The translations under genes were made by a program, and so were the position numbers. Under the pieces are notes generated by a model that saw only the letters and a program-made list of their open reading frames with translations, was not told where the DNA came from and ran no database searches. DNA of 56,175 bases from Diphasiastrum complanatum (taxonomy: Eukaryota; Streptophyta; Lycopodiopsida; Lycopodiales; Lycopodiaceae): NCBI GenBank assembly GCA_029204225.1, contig MU833464.1, positions 1-56,175 on the forward strand. The letters are read 5' to 3'. Shown here in pieces: positions 54,165-56,175 of this stretch. How positions within the stretch are numbered: position 1 is the first letter of the stretch; each line of letters opens with the position of its first letter.

Positions 54165-54300
54165 TCACCCTCTTTGGGCTCTGCACTATACTTTATCACT
54201 TTTATCGATGATTATTCTAGATTTACCACAACAATGTTCTCAAGAACAAGTCTGAGGCATTCCATTGTTTCAAAGAATTCGAACAGTTTGTTGAGACACA
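54165..54300 (+). pseudogene. Copia integrase scrap, cut by a younger LTR
   Basis: SLGSALYFITFIDDYSRF then, in another frame, KNKSEAFHCFKEFEQFVETH, the start of integrase. It stops at 54300 where the next LTR begins. Confidence 0.75.
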
Positions 54301-55003
54301 TGTGAAGAATTGCCAAAAATTGACAAATCTAGCTTGATAAAAAAACCATGTAGTATAATGTAAATTTTGTACATAAGTGGATTCCACACATGTGAGGCCA
54401 AGATGCCACATGGCAATCCACTCCTAATGTAGGTTAGGTCAAGTCCATATGGTTGGTCATGTCATTTTGGTAGTGATTCCTAGTTTATAGGACCTAAATC
54501 CTAGATTTAAGGTGAAAATTTGACCAACTAGCTATCTACCAAACATGACTCTAGGAAATAAACTAGGGTTTCATTTTAGGGCAAGAAGAGTGAGTTAACT
54601 TCCTTATTACATGCTGGAAATTCACCTAACTTCAAGAAGGAAGTCGAATTTGCTATGTATTCCAAGCTCCCATAGTGAGAAGATAGAAAATTTTTGGAGC
54701 TCATTGGCAATCTCAAGCTAGTTCACTCTGTACATTGAGTTTTTGTGATCCAAATGACACCAAATCAATTTGTACTTGTTTCTCAGGTTGAAGGCCGTAC
54801 TACAGCCTGTAGTACACACGTGTGGGCTCGGATTTCAATGTTGATCAATGCTTTTGATTGTTAATGCTTGTTGTTTGTCAAATTGCCGATCTAGATCAAC
54901 TTTTTTGTGTCTAGTTTTTTGATAGATTGTTAAGCAAACATCCAATCACTCTTGTGGATATTTTGTAGATCCATTTATGGTCCTAAAGTACAGTACTTTC
55001 ACA
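54301..55003 (+). repeat. 5' LTR of the terminal Copia element
   Basis: 703 bp with TGTGAAGAATTG and CTTTCACA ends. It matches the solo LTR 27888-28578 in inverse orientation. Confidence 0.9.
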
Positions 55004-55809
55004 TGGTATCAGAGCCAAGTACAAGAGCATAAGTCATTGATCTAATGCAAATCCATTTTTAGCAAGTTTTGGTGCTAAAAACTAGTATTGAGAGGACAAG
55101 CTAGAATCTTGATTTTGGTGAGGAGATTTGATCCCAAACTTGATAGGGGTCCAAATCCGTATTGTTTACATGTGTGGGCACCTCTAAACCTTCATTTAAA
55201 GCATGGTATTCATTTGATCCAAAGAAATTCAATTTGTGAGCTTTTGATGTAATTTTTGGTGGAAATCTTAGGATAAGCTATCAAGATTGAGTGTGATTGA
55301 TTAGATTTGACATAGGGTCATGAAGTCTAATTAATCTAGGCTGAAATCAGGTCCTCTAAACTTGTTTTACAGGTCTTGAAAGTACGTCAAAAAGTGTGAG
55401 GGAGATTTAGTCATGTTATTGTCCAAAAATAGCCAAGATTGGCAAGACTTGATTGTAAGTAGATTTCACACTGATCTTATTTTCATTCCAACTTTGTGAG
55501 GGAGTGTTAGAACTGAGATTGTAAGTCCATTTGTTGGATTAGAAATCTAATTTGAGTGAAAAACTACAAGAGAGAGACCTTAGTGAGTTTCTAGAGAATC
55601 AAATTCATTTCTTGGCAAGATTTGTTTGAAAGTAGTTTTCACTTCATCTTATCTTCATTCCAGCTTTGTGAGAGAGTGATAGAACTGTGATTATAAGTCC
55701 ATTTGTTGGATTAGAAATCAAATTTGAGTGAAACACTGCAAGTGTGAGACCTTTGTGAGTTTTCAAGGTCAATCAAATCTATTTCTTGTTTGTAGAAGTC
55801 ACTAGTAAG

Positions 55810-56175
55810 ATGGGATCTGCTGGAGTATACCTTCTAGAAGCTAGTGAGAGATTGAATTCTACAAATTATGCTATTTGGAAGGTTAGGATGGAGTCACTCT
55901 TGGTGCTCCAAGACCTTTATGAGTTCTTGATTGAAGATGAAGATGTATCTCTAGGTGCACAAGAGTTAGCTAGATGCAAGAAGAGATCTAGGCTTGCACT
56001 TCATTGTGTGAAGATGAATGTGAGCAATGATTTGTTGAGAGAAGTATCAGCTTGTACTAGTGCTAAAGAGGCTTGGGAGTCTTTAAAATCAATCTATGAA
56101 TCTAGCAACACTTCTAGAGTTCTTATGCTTAGAAATCAAATTTTGCAAAGCATGAGGAGAAGTGAGGAGAGTGCA
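55810..56175 (+). CDS. Copia gag (partial at window end)
   Basis: ATG 55810 opens MGSAGVYLLEASERLNSTNY. It continues through AIWKVRMESLLVLQDLYEFL, KMNVSNDLLREVSACTSAKE and SLKSIYESSNTSRVLML. This is the N-terminal gag (UBN2-type) with an intact frame of 122 codons to the end of the window. The sequence upstream fits a normal leader. Confidence 0.85.
   Translation, partial: MGSAGVYLLEASERLNSTNYAIWKVRMESLLVLQDLYEFLIEDEDVSLGAQELARCKKRSRLALHCVKMNVSNDLLREVSACTSAKEAWESLKSIYESSNTSRVLMLRNQILQSMRRSEESA

Larger units (their letters stand above)
54301..56175 (+). mobile_element. 5' part of a Copia element, continues beyond the window
   Basis: LTR 54301-55003, primer site TGGTATCAGAGC at 55004-55015, an 800-bp leader with an internal direct repeat (about 55485-55580 and 55660-55755), then an open gag from 55810 to the window edge. 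It has no stop so far and is the least degraded element here. Confidence 0.85.

Overview
This window is nuclear DNA of a seed plant, most likely a flowering plant with a repeat-rich genome. The evidence is a multi-exon gene with GT-AG introns, dense Copia and Gypsy LTR retrotransposon remains that use the plant tRNA-iMet primer site, a LINE, CACTA (En/Spm) fragments, and many long (CT)n/(GA)n microsatellites. I cannot name the species. There are no operons, CRISPR arrays or bacterial systems.

The only host gene I can support runs from 159 to 22790 on the + strand. It has twelve short exons and encodes a YbaK/ProX-type aminoacyl-tRNA deacylase (prolyl-tRNA synthetase associated domain protein) of about 321 residues. 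Its coding sequence is under 1 kb but is spread over 22.6 kb, because intron 4 (6.5 kb) and intron 9 (11.0 kb) are filled with transposons. Intron 4 holds a degraded Gypsy relic split by an internally deleted Copia element (2909-5521) with two LTRs and a perfect 5-bp target duplication. Intron 9 holds a Gypsy gag-pro-RT fragment, a Copia gag-pro fragment, a minus-strand chimeric ORF carrying a Copia integrase, a microsatellite/telomere-like block, a LINE, a CpG-rich patch and another Copia scrap. Two local defects (the exon 1/2 phase and a T4 run in exon 3) leave it open whether the gene is intact or the sequence has small errors.

From 22.8 to 34 kb the sequence is mostly unrecognised AT-rich DNA. 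It contains a solo LTR (27888-28578, TSD GGAAA) and a Copia RNase H plus 3' LTR remnant (30.7-32.4 kb). From 34 to 47.5 kb there are a CACTA-like gene pair in head-to-head arrangement, a degraded Gypsy pol, a minus-strand LTR element of about 5 kb with no recognisable coding content (LARD-like), a compound GA/CA microsatellite block holding a MITE-like element, and a minus-strand CACTA DUF4216 fragment.

From 47.5 kb to the end the sequence is almost all Copia. There is a nearly full-length but dead element (47.55-51.5 kb) with a 171-bp (CT)n array inside RNase H, an inverted fragment of the same family (51.63-52.44 kb), a gag/integrase relic, and the 5' part of a younger Copia element (LTR 54301-55003, gag from 55810) that runs off the window. 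Retroelement coding regions are nearly all broken by stops, frameshifts and catalytic-site substitutions. All family assignments come from reading motifs by eye, not from database searches.
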